The position numbers and the translations under genes are program-made. A stretch of DNA of 64,000 nucleotides from Loxodes magnus (lineage: Eukaryota; Ciliophora; Karyorelictea; Loxodida; Loxodidae): positions 372,001 to 436,000 of the forward strand of contig CAMPDV010000083.1 of NCBI GenBank assembly GCA_946699065.1, given 5' to 3'. The number at the start of each line of letters is the position of its first letter. Within the stretch, counting starts at the first letter, position 1. The notes under the pieces were generated by a model. The model was given only the letters and a program-made list of their open reading frames with translations, was not told the origin of the DNA and did not search any database. Of this stretch, positions 36,244 through 50,600 are shown one piece after another.

Positions 36244-37419
36244 TCAAAAAGTAATGTTCAAAAATTTAAAACCTCTAAACACTACATAATTAATCAGCAT
36301 AATTGCTAACAACTTTGATAAAAACACTACAATAGGATATCTTTTCGTTTTCGCCTAATTTTAAGTTTCTTTTTACTTAGTTTTTTTAGGCTTTTCTTGA
36401 ATTTAAATTCCACTAGTTTGGATTGGCTCTATCAGATCTTAACTATCGTTTTCAGTTATTTTTTATAACTCAGTGTCTTTATCATTCAAATTGTCTTATG
36501 TAAGTGCTTTTAAATTAGCATGATTGTTATTAAACAATCCCGTAGTATTAACTGTAAAAGGTATATTTTTATCAGTTTATAATTCTACCACAGAATGTGT
36601 GCTGAATTCTGAGTCTGTGTTTATGCTCTGAGTTTCACTTATTTGAAAATTTTATTTATTATCATATAGAACTTACAAAGTGCTCGAACTTTCAAAACCA
36701 AAGATATTTGTAGAATTTCTTCTTCTATGCATTAATTTATTATTAACTATGCTTATTTTAGGGGTATTTATCTTTATAAACTTTTCTCTTTAAAATCTCT
36801 CTTACTCATTGAACACTCTACTTCTACTTTTCAAAATCATATCTTTAGATACTTCCTGTACTATATTGTAGCTAACTTTTGCTTCATTTTCAGTAGTTTA
36901 ATTATCGCTTATTTCTTTTTCACTTTACTCAACTTAATCTTCCTTATTCTGGAGTTCAAAGAGGAAAGGAGCTGGAGTTTCGTCATAGATTTTTTAGCCA
37001 AATTTATTGAGTAGATCTATATCATATTCCTGAATAAAGGCTTACGTTTACAAACTAAAACTCATACTAAGTTATTTCGATAAGTTGCTTTGTAAGTTCT
37101 TCTTACATTTCTTTTACTAGATCCTCTTTACTTTATTTCTATATTATTAAATTACAAATTTCTTTTATAATAAGCGATGCATAAACTTCTAGCAATGCTT
37201 TCGCAGTTATTAGTACATTTTAATGGAAATCTGATTTGATTACTAAGTTTTGAGTTTTTGGTTATTAGACTGGGATTTACGAATCACGATTCTTTATATT
37301 AAGAACAGCATATCGTTTTCTACTCCACTTCGTTAATGCTAAACCGTTTTATGCCGGTTGGTAAGTCTAATTTATTCATCCAAGAGAGCTTTTTCTTTAT
37401 TCACTTCTTATCACAACAT
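36244..37419 (-). CDS. Unknown protein with C-terminal hydrophobic anchor
   Basis: Product not recognised. The region from 37,327 down to 36,244 is clearly coding. A helical segment (ITAKALLEVYASLIIKEI..., EMQEELTKQLIEITQ) is joined by a 16-nt intron (37030-37045) to EYDIDLLNKFGQKIYDETPAPF. A long Ser/Asn/Gln/Glu-rich, presumably disordered region follows, then a basic stretch and a final hydrophobic segment (YPIVVFLSKLLAIMLINYVV) that could be a tail anchor, ending at TGA 36244-36246. The N-terminus is less sure. ATG 37419 joined through a 17-nt GTTTAG...GAAG segment (37328-37344) gives 380 aa, but that donor is atypical. Confidence 0.5.
37030..37045 (-). other. Predicted 16-nt intron
   Basis: Minus strand GTAAGC...TTCAG, phase 0. 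A 22-nt version using an upstream GTAAAC donor is also in frame. Confidence 0.65.
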
Positions 37420-38046
37420 TTATTAATTTAATCTTTTAAATTTACTTGTTCAAATTAATTAAAATAGCTAAGCTTTAAATATGCTTACTCTTTTACTTTC
37501 CATCAAATATTAGTTTTATTATATTCTTTTTATTACTATATTGATTAACTTCTTCCTCAATTTTTTACTACTTCTATTTCAGCCAAAAAAATCACTATAC
37601 ACTTAACCTTAGACTTTTATCTATATTACGAAAGAAGTATCAAATTCTAATAGAGAGTATAGCTGATATTGCTAAGTTTTATTAATTCCTATATTATCGC
37701 TTTTAATCAGGCGACTTTATTTAGATTCTAAATCTTAAAGGGTTATTATGGTTTAAACTATAAATAAGAATATTTTTATAGCCTTAAATTTATTTATGCA
37801 GCTTTAAATTATGTTTGTTTCTTACTCTTCCTTATATAATATCTCCTTATTAAATTATTACCTTTTATTGCCATTGGTATTCATTCAAACATACTAATTT
37901 TTAAGAGATTTGAAAAGTAAATGATTACAGTTATTCTTATTTTGTAGATATATAATTTGAATAATTTAATTTGATGAACTAAGAGAAATTATGTGATTAA
38001 AAGTAATTTATTAAACAATAATTATTGAATCTTATAGACATTTAAC
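37420..38046. other. Intergenic, AT-rich
   Basis: About 630 bases between two minus-strand genes. No feature seen. Confidence 0.4.
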
Positions 38047-39339
38047 TCATTACTAATCATACACTGTCTGTACATTTTCATTTCTAACAAACTTTATAAA
38101 TTTTATCTTTTTATTTTCTTTGATATTTTAGCCTTTCAGAATTACTTTCATTTGATTCTTTAGAATACTTTTATTGCTTCATTTTTTGATTTATCTTCCT
38201 TAATTATTGGAATTAAGTTCTTAAGTCTTATTTAAGTCTTCAACTGTATCTACAACTTCTAGTTCTTGACTTTTGCTTTTTTCTGAAAAGTCGAAAGTAT
38301 AATTTTTAAATAGGTTTTATACAGATTCCTCAGCCAGCATTTTTTGACATTATTCTAGAAACTAAGGGTTAATGTTGTTCCATCCTGGATGATTAAATAT
38401 TTAGCTATTGAAATTATCTTCATTTTAATTTGGAACAAAAGGAGCTTTAAGACTTTTTTCATGGAGACTTTACCAAGGAAAGTTTTTAAACCATGCGTGA
38501 TTTTTTACTTCATGTGGGCCATTAAAGCCTAATCTGAGTTCTGGCTTTCTTTATATTAATTTATTAATAAAATCTACTGCTTCTAAACTCCAATCAGAAG
38601 GTAAGCCACTTTTTTTAAGCTGAACTTGTTTAGAAAGTATTGAATCACGAATTTCCTTTCTTGTCCTTCCGATATATGGTCTCACGCCCATCATGCATTC
38701 ATATGCAATAACTCCAACTGCAAAATAATCACTTTCCATACCATGATTTAATCTACATATTACTTCAGGTGCCATATAGCCAGGAGTTCCTGATGAGTCT
38801 CTATTATCGGGCTATACTAGTTTGCTAATTCCAAAATCAGTAATTCTTAAATATCCATTGTTATCAAACACAAGGTTTTCAGGCTTTATATCTCTATGGA
38901 TGATTCCATTTAAATGAATATACTCTAATCCAGTTAGCAAGCAAGCTATAAAGAACTTAGTCTACTCTTCTGTGAAAACTCTATTCTTTACAATTTAATA
39001 TCTAAGATCACCTCCAGTTAATAAATCCATTACTAAGTATAAACTTTCTCTATCCTAAAAAGCATATTGCATATTAACTAAGAAAGAGTGATTCAGCACA
39101 GATAGCAGTTTCTTTTCATTCATTACAGAATTTACACTCTTTTTAGCAACTATAGTAGCTTTTGACATTTCTTTTAGAGCATATAATTTTTTCCCTTTCT
39201 TTTATACAACTCTTCATACCTTACCAAATGAACCTCGTCCTATTATGTATTAAAAGTCAAAATTATGCTTTGAAAGTACAGTAGTTAGGTCTAGTTAGCC
39301 TTCCATATCACACGTTTATCTAAAACACATAATTCCCAT
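38047..39339 (-). CDS. AGC-type Ser/Thr kinase of the STK32 (YANK)-like ciliate family, acylated N-terminus
   Basis: A 430-aa single-exon protein. It begins MGIMCF, a likely myristoylation plus palmitoylation signal, then runs straight into the kinase domain (~25-300): [12 protein letters not shown] (Trp by TGA), YALKEMSK with the catalytic Lys, the αC Glu region, '[21 protein letters not shown]' as in YANK and PKA-like kinases, [26 protein letters not shown], and '[15 protein letters not shown]'. All catalytic residues are present. The αC-to-hinge sequence and the 'GGDLRY' motif fit the STK32 branch of AGC kinases. After the C-lobe ([16 protein letters not shown]) there is an AGC-like extension that includes a possible aromatic turn (NYTFDFSE). 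The stop is TGA, preceded by TAG TAA read as Gln-Gln. Confidence 0.9.
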
Positions 39340-40270
39340 ATTTTAATGTGTGTTCTCTACATCTCTGCTTATATATTCTATCTTTTTTCTATATTTGAAA
39401 AATATTTACTAATTATAGTATTAAACCTTCAATAAGCCTTGCTTATTAAACTAGAAAATTATACTAAAGTTTAGCAAAGAAAATACCTAATTTCATAATT
39501 AATAAAGCTACTCTAATAAGATCTACCACTTTCTTATAAAACAATATCACATTCAATTACTTCTGACTTTTGTAATTATATATATTATTAACTAAGCATA
39601 AGCTATATTTAATCTTCTTAATAAACTCTTTATAATCCTCTATTTATTATTATTCTACTATTTAGTCTTAGCTCTAGACTCTATCTTTTAAAAAAGACAA
39701 GTTTTTAATATTTGATCTAGATCTAAAACTTAAGATTTATTAGGGAATAATCTAAATACATAAACTAACTTATAAAGGTTTTAAAATAGCTAGACTCCTT
39801 TAGTAAATAAGTATATTTCTAGAGATATAGATAGAAGTGCTTTGATATGAAAAATGTTATTAGTTTTTAGATTAGCAAGACAAGCCTATATAAGCCTTTT
39901 AATAATCCTCTAATTAAATTATAATTATATAGAAAGACTATGCTATAGAAATATATTTTTATATGCTATAATTAGAGTTACAAAGAGAGTATCCATTGAT
40001 AAGGTAATAAGACAGCTATATTTTAGATTATTAGAGTATATTTATTTAGTGCATTTTTATCATTTTGGCTACTTTAATAATCCCTTGTATATCTACTACT
40101 GTCATACATTCTAATCCTTTATCTAATTAAAGCTATATAAAGCTGAACTACAAAAATGATCATAATTTGGTCATCTAAATGAAGTATTTTCCTCTATCTT
40201 AAAAAGCAATAGATTAAGTTTAAAATAGCTATTTGGTTTAAATAAGTTTAGTATTTAAAGGATATCTAAA
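39340..40270. other. Divergent intergenic spacer
   Basis: About 930 AT-rich bases between the divergent kinase and RsmI genes. It presumably holds both promoters. No motif recognised. Confidence 0.4.
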
Positions 40271-41458
40271 ATGATATATACTTGTGTTATAAGAAATCTT
40301 AGAACTTACTAGCATACTCCTAAGTTTAGGAAATAGTTATACGAGTAAATTAAGAGAAGAATTATAGATAAGCAAACTAAACCTCCAGCATCACAGTTTT
40401 TGTAAGATCCTGATTTTATGAAAAATTATGAGGATATTATAGATATTCATGAAGCTAATCCTAGAGGAGTACTGACTATATGCCCTACCCCTCTTGGAAA
40501 TTTACTAGATATTAGTGTTAGATAGTTCTTAACTTTAAAAAAGTGTGACTTGATTGCTTGTGAAGATACTCGAGTGGCTGGAAAACTTATAAATCTATTA
40601 GACGAAAAAAATATCACTCAGTTTATGGAATTATAGTTTGGTATTGAAAAAGAGGAAATTTAGAGAGGGATTGAGGAAGCTGAGTCTATTCCTGGACTAG
40701 ATTTAGGAACAGGAGATGAATTTCTTAAGCATACTGTAAGTTAAATAAAAGAATAAAGAAAGAAAAAAGGCAGAGGACTTTTAATCTCCTGCTTTGATTA
40801 AAACGAACATTTGCGTGCTCCAAAATTAATATAGCTAATGAAGTAAGGATTTACTTGTGCACTGGTAGTAGATGCTGGAACTCCAACAATAGCAGATAGT
40901 GGATAAAGTCTCGTTTAAGAAGCCATAAAAGCAGGAATTAGGATAATTTCTCTTCCAGGTCCAGTTGCAGCTTCAGTTGCTCTATCAATGTCAGGAATGC
41001 CATGTCAAACGTTTTACTTTTAGGGCTATTTACCTAAACACGAACAAGAAAAACTAGCAAAATTAGAAGATTTAAAAAAAACTTAGCAAGCATGTATTGT
41101 TTATGAATCTGCTAAAAGAGTTGCAAAGACTTTGATGCATCTATAAGCTATTTATGGCAGTCATCATTAGCTTTTTGTTTGTAGCGAGTTAACTAAAATG
41201 CATGAGCAGCAATTTAGAGGATCTATTGGAGATTTAATTCTGTAAATTTCAGAAAAGCTTAAAGGAGAAGTAACAATGGTTATTGCTCCAGTAAGCGAAG
41301 AAAGCCAAGAAGATTACTCTGAAATAATAAGAATTTCTTCAATTATTAAATAAAGCTTAGATACTAATGACACTAGGCTAGCTAAAATAGTTAGTGAAAT
41401 AACAGGAAAAAGTAGTGATAAATGCTTTAAAATTCTAAATAGTCAGCAAATAAATTGA
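40271..41458 (+). CDS. RsmI-type rRNA 2'-O-ribose methyltransferase (tetrapyrrole-methylase fold), probably organellar
   Basis: A 395-aa single-exon protein. It shows the full set of RsmI motifs: 'LTICPTPLGNLLDIS' near residue 72, 'LIACEDTRVAGKLI', 'VVDAGTPTIADSG', 'LPGPVAASVALSMSG', 'FYFQGYLPK', 'CSELTKMHEQQFRGS' and 'GEVTMVIAP'. Bacterial RsmI methylates C1402 of 16S rRNA using AdoMet. The ~70 residues before the first motif are basic and hydroxylated (VIRNLRTYQH...), consistent with a mitochondrial targeting peptide, so the substrate is probably the mitochondrial small-subunit rRNA. An insertion of about 55 residues, rich in Glu, Gly and Lys, separates the EDTR motif from the next core strand and is unlike the compact bacterial enzyme. 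TAA/TAG Gln codons and base composition match neighbouring genes, so recent transfer is not indicated. Stop TGA 41456. Confidence 0.9.
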
Positions 41459-44400
41459 TAAATCAAACTTTTAAAATTTAATTCTAAATCTACTTCTTTA
41501 TTAAGTTAGTCTATTATTCCTTTTAGCAACCTATTTCATTATGATTACTAAATAAGTTATAAAATAAAAGAGATTAAGGTTTTATAATTAAAATGCTCAA
41601 AATTTAGAATAAATTTAGCATAAGATTATACAATTAAAATATTAAACTTTCATAGTTAATAAGCAACTAAAATGTAATAATTCTGCTATATTAGATGATT
41701 AATCCCTTAAGAATCTTAGTGCTATAGCCTTTATATTTTAATATATTAGTGAACTATCTATTTAAGGAGCATTTTCCTTATTAATTTACTTTTGCATTAA
41801 CATATATATCAAAATATTTTTCATTATATAAAAGTCTTATTATTTCTAAACCTACTTCAGAATACTTAGTCACATATTTTTTAATAATTTACAGTTAATT
41901 ATTAATAAAGAAAACTTACTTGTAAAGGATAATATGAATTAATTAAAAGGGAAACTGGAATCTTTTTACATTAACTTGTACAAAAGATAAAAAGCATAAA
42001 AGATAAGAAATATCTTATCTTATAGAATTTCTAAAAATTAAAATATAAAAGTTAATTTAATAATATAATCCTAGTAATTATATATTTAACATTTAAATAT
42101 CTGAAAATAAAATGCTTAAAAGATATAAGCAAAACATATAGATCCTAAAATGTCAAAGTTTGTAATTTAAAGCTGCAAAGAAGAAAAGATTTAAAAACTT
42201 AATAAATAATTTATAAAAGCAATAAGTCTAATATTAACCTAATAGCAAACAAGTAAGCATAGTAATAGTAGTATTTGCCTTGTAAAAAGAAGTTATGCTT
42301 TGATTGTAAATTTAATTAATTTAGTAGCTATTTGATTTCTCTTATAAATTTCTGTATACTAAAAGGTATATTTTAATGATTACTAAATATTTGAATAATA
42401 CTTTTTTATCCTATTTCTGTTATATTACAAACTTTAGTTCAAATATCATCATTTCTATTTTTTGATATGGGATGATGCTATTATAAGAGATAATTTAGAA
42501 TAACGTTAAATTAAATCTTATATTATAATTTGTAATCATATTATTAAAATTATACTTAAACCTCTATCTTTACCAAGTTTGTACTAAAGCTACGAATGTA
42601 GTAGATAATTTAAGCCAAATAATCTCTATAAATCTGATCTAAAAATTATTATAAGATCAGTACATAAAATAAAATACTAGTATAAGCTATTTTAATATTG
42701 ATGACAATCATTTCAAAACTAATTATAAATCTAAGATAATATCATTATCAAAGAATATATCTGCTTTCTTTTAATCCTTTTATGATTATGGTCTTAATTC
42801 TCTAAGTTATCTCATATAAATAGCATTATTTCTATTCCTCTAACTAATTTTCAATATCTCTTTAATCAGTCTTCATTAATATATCCTTATACATAGAACA
42901 ACCTGTGATGAGTGATAAATTTGATTTTAACTTGAATAGTAAAAATAAGTTAGCTAAAATGATAAATGCAATTATAGGTATATTTATATTTACAAGGTTA
43001 ATTTTGCTAAAACCTCATTTATATTAGCTTCTTATATAACTTAAGATTTAACTAATGGATCTTATATCTTCTATCTAACAACTAGCTAAATTTTTTATTT
43101 AACTTCAAGAACCTTTGTCAACTAATTTTAAGTAAAGAAAATTTTAGCTTTAAAGCATAAATATCTATTTAGTATCTTTTCTGTATTATAAAGAAATAAG
43201 TTTAACACTAACAATTTGACTATATTTAACTTTCAAAGTACCAATAAATTTTTAATATTAGTAGAAATTTATAGCTTAAAGATAATGAATCTAAATAATT
43301 CTTTAATAATTATAAGTCTCTTAGCAAGTGCATCCAATTCTTAATATTTATACTGAGACACTAAATAGTCTAATAATATTAATTTAAATAACAATCAAGT
43401 TTTTACATTTTTATGATTTATAATATTGTGTGTAATCATTATTATGAGATCTTACTATCTTAATATAGCTAAATTTAAGAGTCCTTATATCATTATCTAT
43501 AAATAAAGCTTATTGGCTCTGTATTTTAGTTAGTATAGTGTATAAGTATACTATTATGTAATAAATCTTTCAAGCTAATTATTTAGAACTTTCAATGTAT
43601 TCAAAAGCAAAGCAATAAGTGTAATTATTTCCTTTTTTTAGGTTATTAAAACACTAAAAATAATTTTCAGTGAGTAATTTAAGCAAGTAGCAGCTTAGTC
43701 TTTCGAACAATTTAGAGCAAACTTATTTTAAGCAGTTTATTAAATCAGTACTTCAAATAATATTAAATTAAAACTTTTTAACAAGAAATTTGATCTATAA
43801 TAAACCTCAAATTAATGTAGTTAATAGCAAATAACTAGAATAAATCATAAAACTATTCTAATTGTTCAAGCAATTTAAACAAAATTATGGAAATAGATAT
43901 TTCAAATACTATGAATAACTTATAAATGGTAATTTTATTCAAACTTTTTTACTGTAAGTACTATCTTTTCAAGCGATATTTTAATAAAGTTAAATTAAAA
44001 ATTAGATAAATATTCTCTATTCAATTATACCAGCAAGATATTATTTATCATAATGACTAAACATCTATTTTTCTTATTCTTTAGAAAGAAGTTCTTTATT
44101 TAAGCTTTTATAGATATTGCTATATGTCTTATTTTATTCTAAGTTATAAGGAGAGTTTAAAAATCTTAAATACAGATAAAGGTTAATTAAGGAATAAATG
44201 TATCAATCCATATTTTACTTAGTAGCATCTTAGAAATTAATTTTAGGGTTTGTTAGAACTCTATTAAACACTTTAGAATATATAAATTATATAGTTGTTT
44301 GCATAAGTAAGTGACTGTTTTATTTAAAAGATCCAAACAAGAAACTGAAATATTAGCTACTAATTTAGTTCATAGTGAAAGGTAAATTTTAGACATGTCT

Positions 44401-44695
44401 TAGGTTTAAGTCTGTTTAGTATAATTACTTTAGTATTATAGTTAATTTTTTATAATTTAACATAATTACTAATATTTTTGCTTTTTATAATTTGATCAAC
44501 AACTAAAATTTAGTAGACTTCAATTTTATTGATATCACACTAATGAAAAAATAAAAACCGTTTCATAAAAAGGGATTAAAGGCAAGTGTGTAGAGACAGT
44601 AATTTGCAATTTGTGATAAGTTAATTAATGAGGAAGCTAGTTTAGCTTTAATTCTTCTTAGCAAACTATTGAAATTCTTTATATTTAAATATAAT
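41459..44695. other. Longest gene-free stretch, AT-rich
   Basis: About 3.2 kb with no frame of coding-like composition and no RNA gene that I recognise. The last 150 bases (from ATG 44543) are open and in phase with the channel gene that follows, with fairly good composition, so the channel may start there. Confidence 0.35.
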
Positions 44696-47600
44696 ATGGA
44701 AAATATTCCTGCAGCTCCTTAAGAAAGTGACAGAAAAGCTACTAAGGATGTACCATAAATAACTCTTCAACAAAATGCTTAGGCTGAGAATCAAGATTTA
44801 AATCTATCTGAAGTTGAGAATGAGTTTTTCAATTTATCTCCGCTAAAGAAGCAAATAGCGAAAAGCTAGCATTCGTATAATAACTTAAATGAGATAAACT
44901 AAAATCTTATTTAATAGAAAGCTCCTGTTGTTGTGTAAGCATAAGAAAAGAATGACATTATATAGCAAGCTTAGAAATAGTAAAATGTTCAACAGTTGAA
45001 AGAATAAATAGCTAAAATTAATATATCTAAAAAAGAAACTAAGAAGTAAAAAGATAAGGTGATGAAAGATAAGTTGATATGTTTTGGAGATATCATCAGC
45101 TTGGTTACAACTGCTGAAATTAAATTTGATGACTAACAAATTCCTAATAATAAAAAAACTTTAGAGTGGGTTATTTATGATGATGGCTTTGCGTTTTCAG
45201 ATCCTTAGATTATTCCCAAAGAACTTACTATGACAAATAATTAAAGGCAAACTAATATTACTTTTAACCAAGTAGTAAGACTTTGTCTCTTTAAAGTAGA
45301 AAATGCAAGACCTTATCTTTAGATACCAGAAGAGTAAAAGGAATTTGAAGAAATGGGAAACAAAGATGAATTCGAAAGAGTTATTGGAACTCCATTAACT
45401 TATGGAGAGAGGATCACTTTAAGGCATATTCATAGCAATGGCTTTTTGTCTATAAAATACGATGAAGTTGCAAAGCAAAGAGGATGTATGAAAGTTTATA
45501 TCAGCAAAGAAGCTCAATTAGGAAGTATCTTTGAAATTCATAACATTTAATCTTAGGCATAAGTGAAGGGAATTGCCATTCAATATGATTCTAAATTTAT
45601 ATTGATAAACAAAGCTTAGCAATTTTCTATAAAATACTACTTAAACGCACATAAATCTGAAATTGATAATAATCCAAATGCAAGAGTGCAATTAAATGCT
45701 GGACTTGTATCTACTTAGTGGCAAGCTAAGAAATTTTTAGGACATTAAGTAGTTATTTAATAAGGAATCCTATATTCTGGTGATCCTATTAAATTCCTTC
45801 ATGTAGACTCTAATGGATGAATCTCAGTTAAAGTACAATAAATAGAACTATAGAACCTACCTAAAATAGAGCTAACCCAGAAATAAGAAGACTAATGCCA
45901 AGCAGACGAAAACGACGATTTTGATTTTTAGCTTAATTATAAGCATTCAATCACTTATGATAAAAGCTAATTCAAAGAAACTCAAGAACAAATTTATTAA
46001 AACCTTAAGAATATTAATTAAGAACAAAAGAATGAAAAAGGAACGCTTGATCTTAATATATTCGAATTTTAAAACTAAAAAAATCAGACAAAAAAGGAAG
46101 AAAAGATAGATATCTCTTAAGTACAGGGAAAGGAGAAATAGCTAGAAAATCAATAGTTTCAAGATATTTAAAATGAAGAATCTTTCTAAAACAGTTTTTA
46201 TAAAGTCAATAACTAAGAAATTATTTAGTATTAATAAGTCTAAATTTCTCTAAACTAGGAGTAATAGAGAGTGAAGTTTTAAAAAAGAGAAACAGTTAAT
46301 TTTAAAAATGAGGAAGAGGAATAAGAAATATTTCTCTAATCTTAGAAAGGAGTACAAACTGTGTGAGAGATTTACAGGAAAGATATTTCTTAGGGTGGAG
46401 CATTGAAATATGGAGAAGAAGTAGTGATAAAACATGTTGCTTCAAGAAAATATTTGCAAGTTACATGGGATGAAGAAAAATATTATTTAAAACTAACAGA
46501 TAAAAGAAATGCTTTTGGAACTATTTTAATAATAAAATCTGAAGATGGGAATAAGGGTTTTGTTTCTTATAACAATGAAATTAACCTCATGTGCCCATTT
46601 GAAAGCATTCAAAATTAGAATTAAATTGAAAATTAGAATTAATTGAACACAACAGAAATTTAAGGCTTTTACTTAGGTAAATCAACAGCTAAAGTTCAGA
46701 ATTTTGAATCTTAAAAGAAAATAATAGAGGAAAATTAATTGATTAAAGCTCCAATTAGAATATACTCTAATATTGAAGACATTAGCCCTTTAGTTTCTTT
46801 TAAAATCTAAGAGATACAATATAGTCAGCTAATTCTTAAGCTTTCAATGATTACTCCTCATTTATAAAAATTCTACAACTTTCTTTGCATTTGATGCATC
46901 ACTTTCGACAAAGAAAAAAACATTTGTCTACTAAACTCTGAATAAGCTGTTAGAAGTAACGAATTATTAAAGTTAAAGTCAAAATGTTAGTAAGCTGAAT
47001 AGATATTCGACACTTTTAGAGACAAGATTCTGATGGAAAAAGATATAGATCAGGATGAAATAACAGTCAGATAGAATATTATTATAAACTTAGGCTAGCT
47101 AGAGGCTTTTATCTAAATATTATAGATTATCAGTGAAAGACTGAAGCTTAATAACTAAAAGTCAAAAATAGCTTTATTAGAAAATTCTTAAAAAGGAAAA
47201 CATTCTGAATCAGCTTAATCAAAAGCCTGCTAATATTTAGAGCCTTTACTGAAGAAAATCTATTTCGTATTACTTTTGTGCATCAAAGACAATACTAGAA
47301 GCAGAGAAATATTAGAGAAGTATAACAACTTTTTTATCTAGCATTTGAAATGGTATAAGTAAGAAATTAGTTGGCTTCTCTAAGAATCATTTGAATATAG
47401 TTTTATTAAACACTCAGAGGGAGAAATCTATTTTGCTCATGATCTATTTTCTTAGCTTAAGGTTATAAGAACTGAAGATGAATTTATTAACATCGAGCAT
47501 CAATCTAACATTCTATGAATCCTAAAAGTTCTATGTGAGTTTTGGGGAACGGGAGTATAATAATTTTAGGAATTATTAAAAGGACGCTTAGAAGAATCAA

Positions 47601-50600
47601 TGAATAAATAAGTTCCATTTTTTATAGCAAAAGTGGGTACTATTGAAAGCGAATAAGGATAATAGGACTACATTCAGTTTTGCTATAAAAAGCAAACTGC
47701 TGAATATTTCTTGAATAGCAATAAAATTCTTTAAACAGTATAAAAGATAATTCCCTTGCAATAAGAGCAGTAAAGCTATTATTTGATGTTTAACCTCTAG
47801 TAAGTTTCCCAGCTTTAAATAAAAAGGGAAAATGTATTTGCCAACTATATAAACGCCATGATATGCTTTTACACTAACTTATGTCTGGAAAATAGGGAGA
47901 AGAATCATTACTTTATAAAAAGGAAGCTAGGATTGAGTAAGAAACATATTATAAATGTGATCTAAAACCCAAATACTCATATAAAAGTAAGAGAAGCATA
48001 CATTAGAGCTTATAGAATCATGTACGTCAATAACAAAGCAACTACTAATATTTACTTATAATGCTAGAAAATAATAGAGTGAGAATAGATTTAACTAAAA
48101 TAAGACTAGCCTTATTTAAATTCCGATACGAGCTTGATGATTGAATATATTTAAAATTAATGGGAAAACTGTGAGTTAAAATAGGATGATGATGAATAAA
48201 CGAAGCAAACTGTTTCTTTTTTAATAGAAATATTAAAACTAACCAAATCTTTCATCATCCATAACTGCGTTGATTACAAATGGATCTATTCTATTATGGA
48301 TAATCTGGTTTGCTTTCTTAAGATAGAATCTAAAGATTTTGTTTGGACAGAAGTTAATAATAAAAAGCAGAGAATGAAATATTATCCTCTTTTAGAAAGT
48401 GAAGCTTTATAAAACTTGAGGCAATTACAGCAAAATTTTGAGAGTTTAGAAAACTAAAAGAAGAAGATTGATATGCATGAGCAGATATAGACCTTAATAT
48501 AGAAAGCTTTAAATATAAATAGACAAAAAGATTGTATGTTTCAATATAAGGTTTATAAAGTTATTAACGAAACTCTTGATATTTTCAAAGCAATATAGGT
48601 ATTCAAAATAAAAACTTAAGTAGATTAGTTCTTGCAAAATTTCGCTAATAGGTTTTACTAAAAAGCATTCCCTTTTAATTAGGAATTATTAGAATAAGAG
48701 TAAGAAGATATCAGATAATAGATTAATAAAGAATATCAAAGCATATTTTAAATCCTACAATCCTAGATATTCTAGACAAAGTAAAATGATATGAACTAAA
48801 TATAATTAATAGAAAGCGAAAATTAGTTGTCAATTAAAAAGAAAAGAGGATCGTCTTTAGAGAACTTATTCTTACCAGAAGAGACTAACTAGATGGAAAC
48901 GCATAGATAATCTATTTTTGATTTAAATGTTATGATTAATGAAAATAATAGTCAACATCTATATACTAGGCTAACTAGCCAGGATAATTTTCAAAGCTAT
49001 GATTTAGATCTAGCACTACTAAACTTACTTTTCTCTAAAAAGTCAAGAGATAAAGATATAGAAAGATCAGCACTATAGCTTTTAATAAAAAACTTTAACT
49101 CGAAGCAAGAACTTATAAATTAGCTAAATCAAGTAGAGATAATAGCTAGTCCAAATCTAAAGTAAATGTATGATATTCTCGCATATATCAAAAATCTTTT
49201 ACAAAAATATGCTAAAAAATTTGTTACTAACAAATAAGCGGAGGGAAGTTCTTCCAAATAAAGCTAAGAAACTCAAAGTGATATCTAGACTATTGTATCC
49301 CTTCTTAAAAAACTAAAATTATTTCTAAACAATGATGGAAATAATGAGAGTGAGCTTATGTGGAAATGTCAGTGCTATTGCAGATATTTAAAGTACGAAG
49401 AAATTTTAATAAAAATTATGGAAATTAAGTACGATGATGGAAAGCACAGAATGCTCTTCTTGGAATCCATAGGATTCTTATATTTGTTCTGTCATAATAA
49501 TACGACTAATTAGATGGTTTTATATCAACATATTAATTTATTTTCTAGCCTTACTGGTCATAAATTAGATGTTTCTAAACTAGTGGCTGAAGTTCTAAGA
49601 GGATAATCAAACTAAAAATAAAATGAACAATTTATACAAAATATTCTTCTACACTGTAAAGATGCAAAAGGATACCTTCCTTAAATACTCTACATGGTAA
49701 AAGCACTTCTAATTGATAAAAATGGAAATCATATTGAAAGCTTGTAAAATGAAGTTTTGAGATAAATCATAAGTCATGAGGTTATTTTAGAGCCTTATAG
49801 ATCAAAGAAGTAAAATAAAATAGAAAATTACTAAATGCAAAAGCTAAAAGATCTTTGCACTGTCTAGTTAGATCTTAATATTCCAAGGTTCTACAAATTC
49901 CATTGTGAACTGATAAATTTGTTTGCAGCTACTGCCATTCAGAATAAATTTGGAATTTCTATATGCAGAAGACTAATTCAGCAGGAAAGGCTCTGCAAGT
50001 TCATTAAATTTGGTAGAATTGATTCATCGAATAAACTTTGGATTCAATTAGCACCTATAAAGAGCGATGTGACCTAACCCTGAATATTAAAAAAATGCTA
50101 TTTGCATTTTTTGCTAGACGTTTATATAAAACCATAGTTTATCTAAAATGAAACATTTTAGCAATCTGATATACAAGATATCATAGTCTCTTTAATTTAG
50201 GACCTGGAGCAATACGTTAACTTTTTAGAAAAGCTCGAAGAAATAGCTTATAAAAATATGTATTCTGTCGTCTATAACTATGCAGCTGAAAATTAGAATA
50301 GAATGATAATTCCTGAAACATTCGAGGGATCAGAAGCCCTTAATAAATAATTACAAGTGCTAATGCCCATTTTTCCACTTTAAGGATCGAAGAAAAGCTA
50401 AACTGAAATTTACTAAATTGAAAAAGAAACTAAACTTGACTAATAAACTCAATATGCTTTCGATTATTGGAATTATATTTTCTCTCCTAAGAAATGACAT
50501 TGCAATTAATCAGGCTTGCTAATTTTCCTTTTAGAACTATTTTCTTTATTAAATAAGCGAAAAATTAACTTATAAAATATATTTGGAGAGAATTTAGAAA

